NCBI GenBank assembly: GCA_030066685.1
Contig: JASJBF010000001.1
Location: 62,001 to 126,000 of the forward strand
Reading direction: 5' to 3'
Length of the DNA: 64,000 nt
From: Kiloniellales bacterium
Lineage (GTDB): Bacteria; Pseudomonadota; Alphaproteobacteria; Kiloniellales; JAKSBE01
Numbering within the stretch: the first letter of the stretch is position 1; each line of letters begins with the position of its first letter. Of this stretch, positions 8,608-16,082 are shown one piece after another. The position numbers and the translations under genes are program-made. The notes beneath the pieces are model-generated. The model searched no databases and was not told where the DNA came from. It was given only the letters and a program-made list of their open reading frames with translations.

Positions 8608-8639
8608 GGGCCGCGCGACCGGGGGAGGTCGCGCGGCCC
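8608..8639. terminator. Bidirectional hairpin terminator between convergent genes
   Basis: A perfect 13-base-pair stem (GGGCCGCGCGACC pairing with GGTCGCGCGGCCC) around a 6-base loop lies exactly between the stops of the cysteine synthase fusion (8602) and the methyltransferase (8657). There is no strong U-tract on either side, but the position and strength suggest termination for both strands. Confidence 0.6.
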
Positions 8640-8656
8640 TGGCTCGGGTCCGGGTT

Positions 8657-9616
8657 TCAGGCGACCTCGCGGGTCCTCTCGGTGACCGCGTCGGTGATCG
8701 CCGCGATGTGGCGGTCGTCGGTGCCGCAGCAGCCGCCGAAGACGTTGATGTGGCCGAAGCGGTGCCGCAGCTCGCCGTGCAGCCGACCGAACTCCTGCGG
8801 GTCGCCGGAGTCCAGCCCCTCGACCGCGTCGAGCGCGGCGTGGCTGAGCCGCGAGGCGTTGGCGCGCAGGCCGCGCAGCCTTTGCATCCAAGCTTCCCGT
8901 CCGGTCAGGGAGTGGGCGAAGTGGTCGGGGTGGGCGCAGTTGATCATGTAGTAGGCCGGCGCCGCCCGGGTCGCTTCGTCGACCCATTCGATCGCGTCCT
9001 TCAGGGTCTGGCCGGTCGGTAGGCGGCCATCGGTCTCGACCGTGAATGAGATGGCCACCGGCAAGCCGGCCGAGCTGGCCGCCCGGGCCAGGCCGATCGC
9101 TTCCTCGGCGTAGTTCATGGTGATCGCCGTCACCATGTCCGCGCCGGCTTCCGCGAAAACCGCGATCTGCCGGCCATGATAGGACTCGGCCTCGACCGAG
9201 GTCATCTTGTCCCGAGGATCGTAGCCGTCGCCGCGCGGCCCGACGCAGCCGCTGACCACCATGGGCGTTGCGGCGGTTTCGTAGGCGCGCCTCAGGTCGT
9301 GCAGCAGGGTGATCGCCTGGCGGTTGGCCTCCGCCAGATCTTCGGCCGAGTAGCCGAGCAGCTCGCCCCAATCACTGCTGGCGCGCCAGGTCGCGCTCTC
9401 CAAGATGAAGCCGAGACCCTTGGCGCGAGCGATCTCGGCATAGCGGGCGTAGTAGTCCCAAAGGGCGTCGCGGCCCTCGGGCCGCCGCAGAAGGTCGAAG
9501 GCGGCGAAGTAGGGCAGCTCGAAGCCCTCGTGGTAGATCAAGGTGGTCTCGATGCCCCCGTCGGTCAGGAACAGACCGCCGGTCAACTGCGGCAGGGCGT
9601 TCCGGTAGCGTGCCAT
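8657..9616 (-). CDS. Homocysteine S-methyltransferase family protein
   Basis: 319 residues with the features of the zinc-dependent homocysteine methyltransferase domain: N-terminal LTDGGIETTLIY, a middle NCAHPDH and the C-terminal GGCCGTDDRH with the paired zinc cysteines. MmuM-type enzymes transfer a methyl group from S-methylmethionine or S-adenosylmethionine to homocysteine. It faces the cysteine synthase-glutaredoxin gene, so two sulfur amino-acid genes lie tail to tail. The leader of this gene contains a stem-loop (9629-9661) whose 3' arm abuts the ribosome-binding site GGGGA. Confidence 0.85.
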   Translation of the reverse strand: MARYRNALPQLTGGLFLTDGGIETTLIYHEGFELPYFAAFDLLRRPEGRDALWDYYARYAEIARAKGLGFILESATWRASSDWGELLGYSAEDLAEANRQAITLLHDLRRAYETAATPMVVSGCVGPRGDGYDPRDKMTSVEAESYHGRQIAVFAEAGADMVTAITMNYAEEAIGLARAASSAGLPVAISFTVETDGRLPTGQTLKDAIEWVDEATRAAPAYYMINCAHPDHFAHSLTGREAWMQRLRGLRANASRLSHAALDAVEGLDSGDPQEFGRLHGELRHRFGHINVFGGCCGTDDRHIAAITDAVTERTREVA

Positions 9617-9628
9617 GATGGCGTTCCC

Positions 9629-9661
9629 CTAAGTCAGTGGCGTAGTCGCCCCCACTTAGGC
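9629..9661 (-). promoter_or_regulatory. Leader stem-loop next to the ribosome-binding site
   Basis: Read on the minus strand, CCTAAGT and ACTTAGG (7 pairs) enclose an inner GGCG/CGCC stem with an ACTA loop. The 3' arm runs straight into GGGGA, the likely ribosome-binding site of the methyltransferase gene (ATG 9616). It could tune translation. I do not recognise a known riboswitch consensus. Confidence 0.35.
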
Positions 9662-9739
9662 CGATCTCACGAGGCCGTGAAGTCCGGATGGCAGCGAGTG
9701 TGACCGCCGTCACCAAAAGTGCCGCTCAAATGGGAACGC

Positions 9740-10768
9740 TCAGCCGATCTCGACGCGGCGCCCGGTCTCGCTGGAGCGGTAGATCGCCTCTTCGATCTCG
9801 ACGTTGCGCAGGTAGTCGCGGCCGCTGTTGGCCAGCGGCGCCCCCTCGATCAGGTGCTCGAGGATGTGCCGGGTTAGCAGGTAGACGCTGTCGCCGGCGA
9901 AGCCGCGCTTTTCCCAGTCGTAGGGCTCCGGTCGCTCCGGCGCGCCCTGGGGCTTGAACCAGAGCCCGCCGTCGCCGTCGAGGCGCAGCACGCCGCCGCT
10001 GCCCTCCAGGTGCATCTCGCCCATGGTGAGGCGGCAATCCTCGGCGTCGTGGTCGTTGAGCCGGTTGCCGTCGAAGAGCCCGGTGGCACCACTCTCGAAC
10101 TCGAAGAGCACCTGGCCTGCGTCCTCGCCGGCGATGGCCGGGTTGAGGCGCCGCAGGCGTGCGGTCACGGCGATCACCTCGCCGAGCAGGTAGCGGAAGG
10201 TGTCGATGAAGTGGATCCCGGTCTCGTGGATCAGGAAGCGCGCCATCTTCTGGAAATAGGGCTGGCGGTTCAGGTAGGCCTCGGGGCCCTGGCCGTCGCC
10301 GGGGCGCAGCCGGAAGGCGATGCCGTGGGGCCTGCCCAGGCGTCCCGTCTCCAGCAGGGCCTTGGCATGGCGGTACCAGGGCTGGAAGCGGAAGTTCTCG
10401 TGCACGATCAGCGGCACCCCGGCGGCCTCGGCCATTTCGACCAGAGTGCGCGCCTCGGCGAGGCTGGGGGCCAGTGGCTTCTGGCAGACCATGGCCACGC
10501 CGCGGGCCGTCGCCGCGGCGACCATGGCCTCGTGGGTCTCGGGCGGGGTGACGATGTCGACCAGGTCTGGCTGGGTCTCTTCGAGCAGCGCCTGGATCGA
10601 CGAGCAGACCGCCGGGACCGCGAAGCGTTGGGCCATGGCCCGGCCGCGGCCGGCATCGCGCTCCGCTAGGCCGACCAGCTCGACCTCGGGGCAGCGCTGC
10701 CAGGCTTCGTACTGGAACTGGCTGAAGTAGCCTGCACCGACGACGGCGACCCGCAGGCGGTCGGTCAT
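9740..10768 (-). CDS. Gfo/Idh/MocA family NAD(P)-dependent oxidoreductase
   Basis: 342 residues with an N-terminal Rossmann motif (VAVVGAGYFSQF) and the family's CQKPLAP segment (usually EKP), followed by a C-terminal alpha/beta domain with the catalytic-region FLIHETGIHFIDTFRYL. Such enzymes oxidise or reduce sugars, inositols or sugar acids. The start ATG 10768 overlaps the stop of the upstream dehydrogenase gene by 4 bases, so it is the last gene of the minus-strand operon that begins with the tetronate kinase at 14120. Exact substrate not deducible. Confidence 0.88.
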   Translation of the reverse strand: MTDRLRVAVVGAGYFSQFQYEAWQRCPEVELVGLAERDAGRGRAMAQRFAVPAVCSSIQALLEETQPDLVDIVTPPETHEAMVAAATARGVAMVCQKPLAPSLAEARTLVEMAEAAGVPLIVHENFRFQPWYRHAKALLETGRLGRPHGIAFRLRPGDGQGPEAYLNRQPYFQKMARFLIHETGIHFIDTFRYLLGEVIAVTARLRRLNPAIAGEDAGQVLFEFESGATGLFDGNRLNDHDAEDCRLTMGEMHLEGSGGVLRLDGDGGLWFKPQGAPERPEPYDWEKRGFAGDSVYLLTRHILEHLIEGAPLANSGRDYLRNVEIEEAIYRSSETGRRVEIG

Positions 10769-11868
10769 GGAGCCTCCCGCTCGAGGGCCGCCAGGACCCC
10801 CTCGGTGATCTCGCGCAGGCCACTGCCGCCGCCCAGCTCGGTCGGCCGAAGGTTCCCGCCGGCAAAGGCCTGCTCGACGGCGCGGGCCAGCAGGCTGCCG
10901 GCCTCGATGCAGCACGGCAGGCCGTGCTGCTCGCCCAGCCAGTCGAGCATCATGGCTGCGGAGAGGACCATTGCCGTCGGGTTGGCCTTGCCGGTCCCGA
11001 CGATGTCGGGCGCCGTGCCGTGGCAGGGCTGGAAGACCGCCTGCGCCTCCCCGACGTCGGCGGAGGGCGCCATGCCCATGCCGCCCATCAGCGCAGCGCC
11101 GGCGTCCGAGAGGATGTCACCGAAGAGGTTCTCGGTGACCAGGACGTCCAGGTCCCAGGGGTTGCGGATCAGGTTCAGGGCCATGGCGTCGACGTAGCAG
11201 TGGGTCGCCTCGACGTCCGGGTTCCGGGCCGCGACTTCGTCGAAGATCTGGCGGAAGAAGCCGAAGCTGCCCAGCACGTTGGACTTGTCGACGCAGGTGA
11301 CCCGGCCCGGCCGGCCCTTGGCCCGGCGCCGGCGGGCGAGGTCGAAGGCGGCCTGGAACAGCCGCTCGCTGGCCCTGCGCGTGACCACCATGGTGTCGCG
11401 GGCGGTCTCGTCGCCGTCGAAGACGGTCTTGCCGCGCGCGGCGAAGAGGCCTTCGGTCGATTCCCGGATCAGCACGAAGTCCAAGTTCCGGGCGCGCGGG
11501 TCGGCGAGGGGGCCGGGCAGGCCCGGCAGGCTCTTAACCGGCCGCAGCCCGGCGAAGAGCTCGAAGGTCTCCCGTAGGTCCAGCTGCGGGGCGATCTCGC
11601 GGCCGTCCGGATAGCGCACCGAGGGCAGGCCCATGGCGCCCAGCAGGATCGCATCGGCCTCGCCGGCCCGGCGCAGGCTCTCCTCCGGCAGGGCGGTGCC
11701 GGTCTCGCGGTAGTGGTCGGCGCCGGCGGGCAGCGGCTCGAAGTCGAGGCCGAAGCCGCCGACCCGCTCTTCCACCCGTTTCAGGATCTCGAGGCAGGGC
11801 GGCATGATCTCGGTGCCGATCCCGTCGCCGGGCATCACGGCGATGCGAAAGCGCGAATTCTGCGGCAT
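10765..11868 (-). CDS. Isocitrate/isopropylmalate dehydrogenase family protein
   Basis: 367 residues with family signatures: VMPGDGIGTEI at the N-terminus, RESTEGLFAARG, VDKSNVLGSFGFFRQ, the metal-binding DILSDAGAALMGG and the nucleotide-binding HGTAPDIVGTGKANP. Enzymes of this family oxidatively decarboxylate 2-hydroxy acids with an adjacent carboxylate (3-isopropylmalate, malate, tartrate). Placed behind kinase and aldolase genes for four-carbon sugar acids, a tartrate- or tetronate-like substrate is more likely than leucine biosynthesis, but this is inference. It starts only 5 bases after the upstream small gene. Confidence 0.85.
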   Translation of the reverse strand: MPQNSRFRIAVMPGDGIGTEIMPPCLEILKRVEERVGGFGLDFEPLPAGADHYRETGTALPEESLRRAGEADAILLGAMGLPSVRYPDGREIAPQLDLRETFELFAGLRPVKSLPGLPGPLADPRARNLDFVLIRESTEGLFAARGKTVFDGDETARDTMVVTRRASERLFQAAFDLARRRRAKGRPGRVTCVDKSNVLGSFGFFRQIFDEVAARNPDVEATHCYVDAMALNLIRNPWDLDVLVTENLFGDILSDAGAALMGGMGMAPSADVGEAQAVFQPCHGTAPDIVGTGKANPTAMVLSAAMMLDWLGEQHGLPCCIEAGSLLARAVEQAFAGGNLRPTELGGGSGLREITEGVLAALEREAP

Positions 11869-11873
11869 GGGCC

Positions 11874-12161
11874 TCAGTCCAGAAGGGTCCAGGTCGTCAC
11901 GGTCTTGTCTTCGACCAGAGACGCAATATCGCTGTCGAAACTCCTGAAATGTCGTGTTTCGAGGTGGGCCTTGAAGGCGGCCTCGTCGCTGTAGATCTCG
12001 TAGAGGAAGATCCGCTCCGGGGCCTCCGGGTCGGCACAGACGTCGAAGCGATGGCAGCCCGGCTCGCGGTCCAGGGACTCAGCGGCCTGACGGCGCACGC
12101 GGTCGCGGAAGGCCTCCGCCTTGTCGGGTTTGGAAACGAAAATGACGGCGACGACGAACAC
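11874..12161 (-). CDS. Antibiotic biosynthesis monooxygenase (ABM) fold protein
   Basis: 95 residues of the dimeric alpha/beta ABM (YgiN/LsrG-like) fold, with the typical ESLDREPGCHRFDVCAD and IFLYEIYSDEAAFKAHLETRHF segments. Members include small monooxygenases and isomerases such as LsrG, which acts on a phosphorylated keto-sugar. Start: GTG 12161, chosen because AGGAG lies 10 bases upstream; the longer frame to 12218 has no such support. The gene sits inside the OtnK-OtnC operon where the isomerase OtnI is normally found, so an isomerase role is a possibility. Confidence 0.75.
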   Translation of the reverse strand: MFVVAVIFVSKPDKAEAFRDRVRRQAAESLDREPGCHRFDVCADPEAPERIFLYEIYSDEAAFKAHLETRHFRSFDSDIASLVEDKTVTTWTLLD

Positions 12162-12186
12162 GGAATCTCGGCTCCTAGGTTCTGGT

Positions 12187-12825
12187 TCAGTTGGGAAAGG
12201 CTTCGCGCAGCTCGGCAAGCTGCGCCGCGTCCAGGCAGCAGTAGCGGCGCTCGCCGAGCAGCAGGAAGAGCTTCGCGGTCTCCTCCAGCTCCTCGGCGGA
12301 ATAGACCGCAGCGTCCAGGGCCTTGGCCGAGACCACCGGGCCGTGGTTGGCCAGCAGCATGGCGTGATGGTCCTTGGCGACGCCGCGCACGGCCTCGGCC
12401 AGGGCCAGATCGCCCGGGCGGTAATAGGGCACCAGCGGCAGGCGCCCGATGCGCATGACGTAGTAGGCGGTGATCGGCGGCAACACGTCGGCCGGGTCGA
12501 GATCCTCCAGGCAGGAGACGGCCACCGAGTGGGTCGCGTGCAGGTGGACGACGGCGCGGTCCTCGGGCCGCTCCTGGTAGATCGCCAGGTGCAGGAAGGC
12601 CTCCTTGGAGGGCTTATCGCCGGCCAGGTGCCGGCCCTCCGGGTCGAGCTTGGCGATGCGCTCCGGCTCCAGCATGCCCAGGCAGGAGTTGGTCGGCGTC
12701 ACCAGAATGCCGTCCTCGAGCCGGACCGAGATGTTGCCGGAGGAGCCGCAGCCGTAGCCGCGCAGGAAGAGCGACTGGCCGAAGCGGACCATGGCCTCGC
12801 GCAGGCGGCCCTCCTGCGAGGTCAT
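12187..12825 (-). CDS. otnC: Class II aldolase/adducin family protein, OtnC-like (3-oxo-tetronate 4-phosphate decarboxylase)
   Basis: 212 residues of the class II aldolase fold, with SSGNIS at the phosphate-binding loop, the zinc-site HLHATHS and a later NHGPVV. OtnC removes CO2 from 3-oxo-tetronate 4-phosphate to give dihydroxyacetone phosphate, which enters glycolysis. The assignment rests on family plus context: its ATG overlaps the stop of the four-carbon acid sugar kinase gene by 4 bases, the classic otnK-otnC arrangement. An L-fuculose-phosphate-type aldolase remains possible on sequence alone. Confidence 0.85.
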   Translation of the reverse strand: MTSQEGRLREAMVRFGQSLFLRGYGCGSSGNISVRLEDGILVTPTNSCLGMLEPERIAKLDPEGRHLAGDKPSKEAFLHLAIYQERPEDRAVVHLHATHSVAVSCLEDLDPADVLPPITAYYVMRIGRLPLVPYYRPGDLALAEAVRGVAKDHHAMLLANHGPVVSAKALDAAVYSAEELEETAKLFLLLGERRYCCLDAAQLAELREAFPN

Positions 12826-14120
12826 GACAGCACCTCGAAGGCCCGGGTGAAGAAGTCGGGGCCGCCGAAGTTACCGGACTTCAGCGCCAGGGCGAGCGGC
12901 TCCTCGTTTAGGCTTACCGTCCAGGGCACGCCGGGGTCGATCTCGGGCCCGATCGCCAGGCTGCGGATGCCCAAAGCCGTGACCACCGCGCCCGAGGTCT
13001 CGCCGCCGGCGACCACCAGGCGCCGCACCCCGGCCCGGACCAGGCTCTCGGCGATCCGCGCCAGGGCCCGCTCGACCAGCCGGCCGGCACGCTCACGGCC
13101 CAGGTCCCCTTGCACCTTGGCCAGGGTCTCCGGATCGGCGGTGGAGTAGATCAGGATCGGGGCGCTGCCGAGGCCGTCGCGGGCCCAGGCCAGCGCAGCC
13201 TCGATCGCAGCGTCGCCTTCCGCCAGGGCTTCCGGGTCCAGGCGGAAGCTCGGATGGCGCCGGCGCATCTCGGCGACCTGGCGGTTGGTGGCCTCGGAAC
13301 AGCTGCCCGAGAGCACCGCCGCCGGTGCGTCCGCCGGCGGCCGGGGCAGGGGCGGGATCGGGTTCAGCTGCCCCCGATCCCGGAAGTTCGCCGGCAGGCC
13401 GACCGCCAGGCCCGAGCCGCCGGTGATCAGCGGCAGGCCCTCCGTCGCCCGGGCCAGGGTCGCGAGGTCGGCCTCGGAGAGGGCGTCGGCGATGGCGAGG
13501 CCGGTTCCACCGGCGCGGAGTTCTTCGATGCGTGCGGTGACGGCCGCCGGCCCCTTGGCGACCACGGCCTGCGGGATCAGGCCGACGCGGCCCGCGCTCT
13601 GGCGCTGCAGCACCCGGACCAGGTCGCTGTCGGTCATGGGGTTGAGCGGATGGTGCCGCATCCCGGTCTCGGACAGCAGGCGGTCGCCAACGAAGAGATG
13701 GCCCTGGTAGACGGTGCGGTTGTTCTCCGGCGCCGCCGGGCAGGCAATCGTGAAGTCGCTCTCCAGGGCGGCCAGCAGCGCCTCGGCGACCGGGCCGATG
13801 TTGCCCTCGTCGGTCGAATCGAAGGTCGAGCAGTACTTGAAGAAGACCCTTCGGCATCCCTGGCCACGCAGCCAGTCCAGCGCCACCAGTGACTGGGCGA
13901 CCGCCTCGGCGGCCGGTATGCTCCGGGTCTTCAGGGCGATGACCGCGCCGTCGGCCTCGGGCGCCGGGCCGGCGCCGTCGTCGGGCACACCGTTGTACTG
14001 GACGCAGTAGAGGCCCTGGCGGGTCAGCTTGTTCGCCAGGTCCGTGGCCCCCGTGAAGTCGTCGGCGATGCAGCCGAGAAGCACCCTATCTTCCCCCTCG
14101 ATGTCGGTTCCCGGGCCCAT
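12822..14120 (-). CDS. otnK: Four-carbon acid sugar kinase family protein, OtnK-like (DUF1537)
   Basis: 432 residues. The N-terminal domain has the family signature LLGCIADDFTGATDLANKL and FKYCSTFDST; the C-terminal nucleotide-binding domain has SGSCSEATNRQ and VVAGGETSGAVVTALG. OtnK phosphorylates 3-oxo-tetronates (from L-threonate or D-erythronate) on O4. Start ATG 14120 is used (MGPGTDIEGEDRVLLGC); the frame stays open to 14282 but that part would cross the regulatory palindrome at 14156. First gene of the minus-strand operon, divergent from the LtnD-like gene. Confidence 0.88.
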   Translation of the reverse strand: MGPGTDIEGEDRVLLGCIADDFTGATDLANKLTRQGLYCVQYNGVPDDGAGPAPEADGAVIALKTRSIPAAEAVAQSLVALDWLRGQGCRRVFFKYCSTFDSTDEGNIGPVAEALLAALESDFTIACPAAPENNRTVYQGHLFVGDRLLSETGMRHHPLNPMTDSDLVRVLQRQSAGRVGLIPQAVVAKGPAAVTARIEELRAGGTGLAIADALSEADLATLARATEGLPLITGGSGLAVGLPANFRDRGQLNPIPPLPRPPADAPAAVLSGSCSEATNRQVAEMRRRHPSFRLDPEALAEGDAAIEAALAWARDGLGSAPILIYSTADPETLAKVQGDLGRERAGRLVERALARIAESLVRAGVRRLVVAGGETSGAVVTALGIRSLAIGPEIDPGVPWTVSLNEEPLALALKSGNFGGPDFFTRAFEVLS

Positions 14121-14155
14121 CGCAGCCTCGTTTCGGATCTGGCCAGAACCTGAAA

Positions 14156-14169
14156 TAACGTATACATTA
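14156..14169. promoter_or_regulatory. Palindromic GntR-type operator, site 1
   Basis: TAACGTATACATTA, a near-perfect palindrome centred on GTATAC (consensus TAAYGTATACRTTA). The same 14 bases recur exactly at 21483-21496 and with a change at 32857-32870. It lies between the divergent starts at 14120 and 14227. FCD-type GntR regulators commonly bind palindromes of this shape, and a GntR/FCD gene is encoded nearby at 16079. Confidence 0.7.
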
Positions 14170-14226
14170 ATTTCTCGAGGATTGAAACTCTGATCGGGCC
14201 GCCGGGGCGGGAACGGCGGGGGAGCG

Positions 14227-15123
14227 TTGAACTTGGGACAGGACATCGGGTTCGTCGGCTTGGGGGCCATGGGCCTGCCCATGGCGGCCGGCTTGGCAGG
14301 GGCGGGGCATCGGCTCCGGGTTTACGACATCGATCCGGCGGCCCGGGAGCGGGCCGCCGCCGTCACCGGCATCGCCGCCGTGCCCGATCTGCCCGCGGCG
14401 GCGGCCGGGGCCGAGGTCCTTTTCACCTGCCTGCCAAACGACGCGATCCTGCGCGAGGCCTATCTCGGGCCGGCCGGGATCGCCGGGGCCCTGGCCAAGG
14501 GCGCGACCACGATCGACTGCTCGACCGTGAGCCCCAAGGCGACCCAGGAGATCTCGGCCGCCCTGCGGGACCGCGGCGTGGCCCACCTCGATGCGGCCAT
14601 GCTGGGTTCGGTGCCGCAGGCCGAGACCGGGGAGATCGGCTTCGTGGTCGGCGGTGAGCGCCAAGCCTTCGAGGCCGCGGCGCCGCTGCTCGACGTGCTC
14701 GGCCGCTTCCGGGTCTACGCCGGCGGCTCCGGGGCCGCCAACCGGATCAAGCTGATCCACCAGTCCCTCGTGGCGGCCAACGCGGTGGCCGTCGCCGAGG
14801 CGCTGGCGCTCTGCCGGGCGACCGACACCGATCTCGACTGCTTCTACGACGTGGTCTGCAATGGCGGCGGCTTCGCCTACTCCCGCTACTTCGAGAAGCG
14901 CCTGCCGCGGATGCGCACTGGCGACTTCTCGCCGCTCTTCATGCTGCAGCTGATGAAGAAGGATGCCGCGCTCGGCCGGGACCTGGCGTCGGAGGCGGGA
15001 CTGGTGACTCCGCTCCTGGACCAGGTGGTGCAGCGCTTCGAGGCAGCGCTGGCACAGGGCCTGGGCGCTGAGGACTTCTCGGCGGTCGCGCGGCTTTACG
15101 ACCGGGAAGGGGAGGAGGCGTGA
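14227..15123 (+). CDS. ltnD: NAD-dependent beta-hydroxyacid dehydrogenase, LtnD-like
   Basis: 298 residues of the 3-hydroxyisobutyrate dehydrogenase family: Rossmann FVGLGAMGLPMA, DCSTVSPKAT, GSVPQAETGEIGFVVGG and the catalytic-lysine segment NRIKLIHQSLVAAN. LtnD oxidises L-threonate to 2-oxo-tetronate, the entry step to the OtnI-OtnK-OtnC route, which fits the divergent otnK-otnC operon. Starts with TTG (14227, or TTG 14233) after a GGGGGAG ribosome-binding site; there is no nearby ATG. The stop overlaps the GTG of the lactonase gene. D-erythronate or another hydroxy acid could equally be the substrate. Confidence 0.8.
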   Translation: MNLGQDIGFVGLGAMGLPMAAGLAGAGHRLRVYDIDPAARERAAAVTGIAAVPDLPAAAAGAEVLFTCLPNDAILREAYLGPAGIAGALAKGATTIDCSTVSPKATQEISAALRDRGVAHLDAAMLGSVPQAETGEIGFVVGGERQAFEAAAPLLDVLGRFRVYAGGSGAANRIKLIHQSLVAANAVAVAEALALCRATDTDLDCFYDVVCNGGGFAYSRYFEKRLPRMRTGDFSPLFMLQLMKKDAALGRDLASEAGLVTPLLDQVVQRFEAALAQGLGAEDFSAVARLYDREGEEA

Positions 15124-16082
15124 CCTTGAGCCTCGAGGATCTGACCTTCCTTGGCCAGGGCCTGAAGCGCCCGGAGTGCGTGCTCTGCACCGCGGACGGC
15201 AGCGTCTTCGCCGCCGACTGGGAGGGCGGCGTGACCCGGATCGCCCCCGACGGCCGCCAAGCCCGGCACCTCGCCGAAGGCGAAGGTTGGGTCCGTCCGA
15301 ACGGCATTGCCCTGCGCCGGGACGGCAGCTTCCTGCTCGCTCACCTGGGCGAAGACAGTGGTGGCGTGTTCAGCCTGGACCGCAACGGCACCTTGCGTCC
15401 GGTCCTGACCGAGGTCGAGGGCTCGCCCTTGCCGCCGACCAATTTCGTCTTGGAGGACGAGTACGGGCGGCTCTGGATCACGGTCAGCACCCGTCTCCGG
15501 CCGCGCATCCGGGGCTGCCGCGCCGACGCGGCCGACGGCTTCATCGTCCTGTCCGACGACCGGGGTGCGCGCATCGTCGCCGACGGCCTGGGCTACACCA
15601 ACGAGGTCCAGTTCGATGCCGAGGGCCGGCACCTCTACGTCAACGAGACCTTCGGCCGCCGACTTTCGCGGTTCCGCGCCGCCCCCGACGGCACGCTCTC
15701 CGACTACGAGATCGTCGCCGAGTTCGGCCCCGGGACCTTTCCGGACGGCCTGGCCTTCGATGCCGAGGGCGCGATCTGGATCGTCAGCATCGTCAGCAAC
15801 CGGGTGATCCGCGTCCAGCCCGACGGGCGCCAGGAGGTGGTGCTGGAGGACAGCGACGCCGCTCATCTCGACTGGGTCGAGGCCGCCTATGCCGCCGGCC
15901 GATTGACTCGCGCCCATCTCGACAGGATCGAGAGCCGGCGGCTTCGCAACATCTCCAGCCTCGCGTTCGGCGGCCCGGATCTGAAGACGGTCTACCTGGG
16001 CTGCCTGCTGGGCGACAGCCTGGCCCGCTTTCCTGCTCCGGTCGCCGGCCGGCCGCCCCTGCACTGGGAGGTCGCGGCGTGA
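15120..16082 (+). CDS. SMP-30/gluconolactonase family protein
   Basis: 320 residues of the six-bladed beta-propeller lactonase family: repeated WEGGVTRI, WVRPNGIALRRDG, LYVNETFGRRLSRF, FPDGLAFDAEGAIWI and a late SSLAFGGPDLKTVYLGC. Members hydrolyse sugar lactones to aldonic acids in a Ca2+- or Zn2+-dependent way. Here it would open a lactone to feed the sugar-acid enzymes of this locus. GTG start overlaps the stop of the LtnD-like gene (GGAGGAGG upstream), and its own stop overlaps the GTG of the GntR gene, so the three genes are translationally coupled. Confidence 0.88.
   Translation: MTLSLEDLTFLGQGLKRPECVLCTADGSVFAADWEGGVTRIAPDGRQARHLAEGEGWVRPNGIALRRDGSFLLAHLGEDSGGVFSLDRNGTLRPVLTEVEGSPLPPTNFVLEDEYGRLWITVSTRLRPRIRGCRADAADGFIVLSDDRGARIVADGLGYTNEVQFDAEGRHLYVNETFGRRLSRFRAAPDGTLSDYEIVAEFGPGTFPDGLAFDAEGAIWIVSIVSNRVIRVQPDGRQEVVLEDSDAAHLDWVEAAYAAGRLTRAHLDRIESRRLRNISSLAFGGPDLKTVYLGCLLGDSLARFPAPVAGRPPLHWEVAA

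Noticed and set aside
9617-9739. SAM-II or SAH riboswitch before the methyltransferase gene
   Set aside because: I looked for the conserved cores of these riboswitches and did not find them; only a simple stem-loop is supported.
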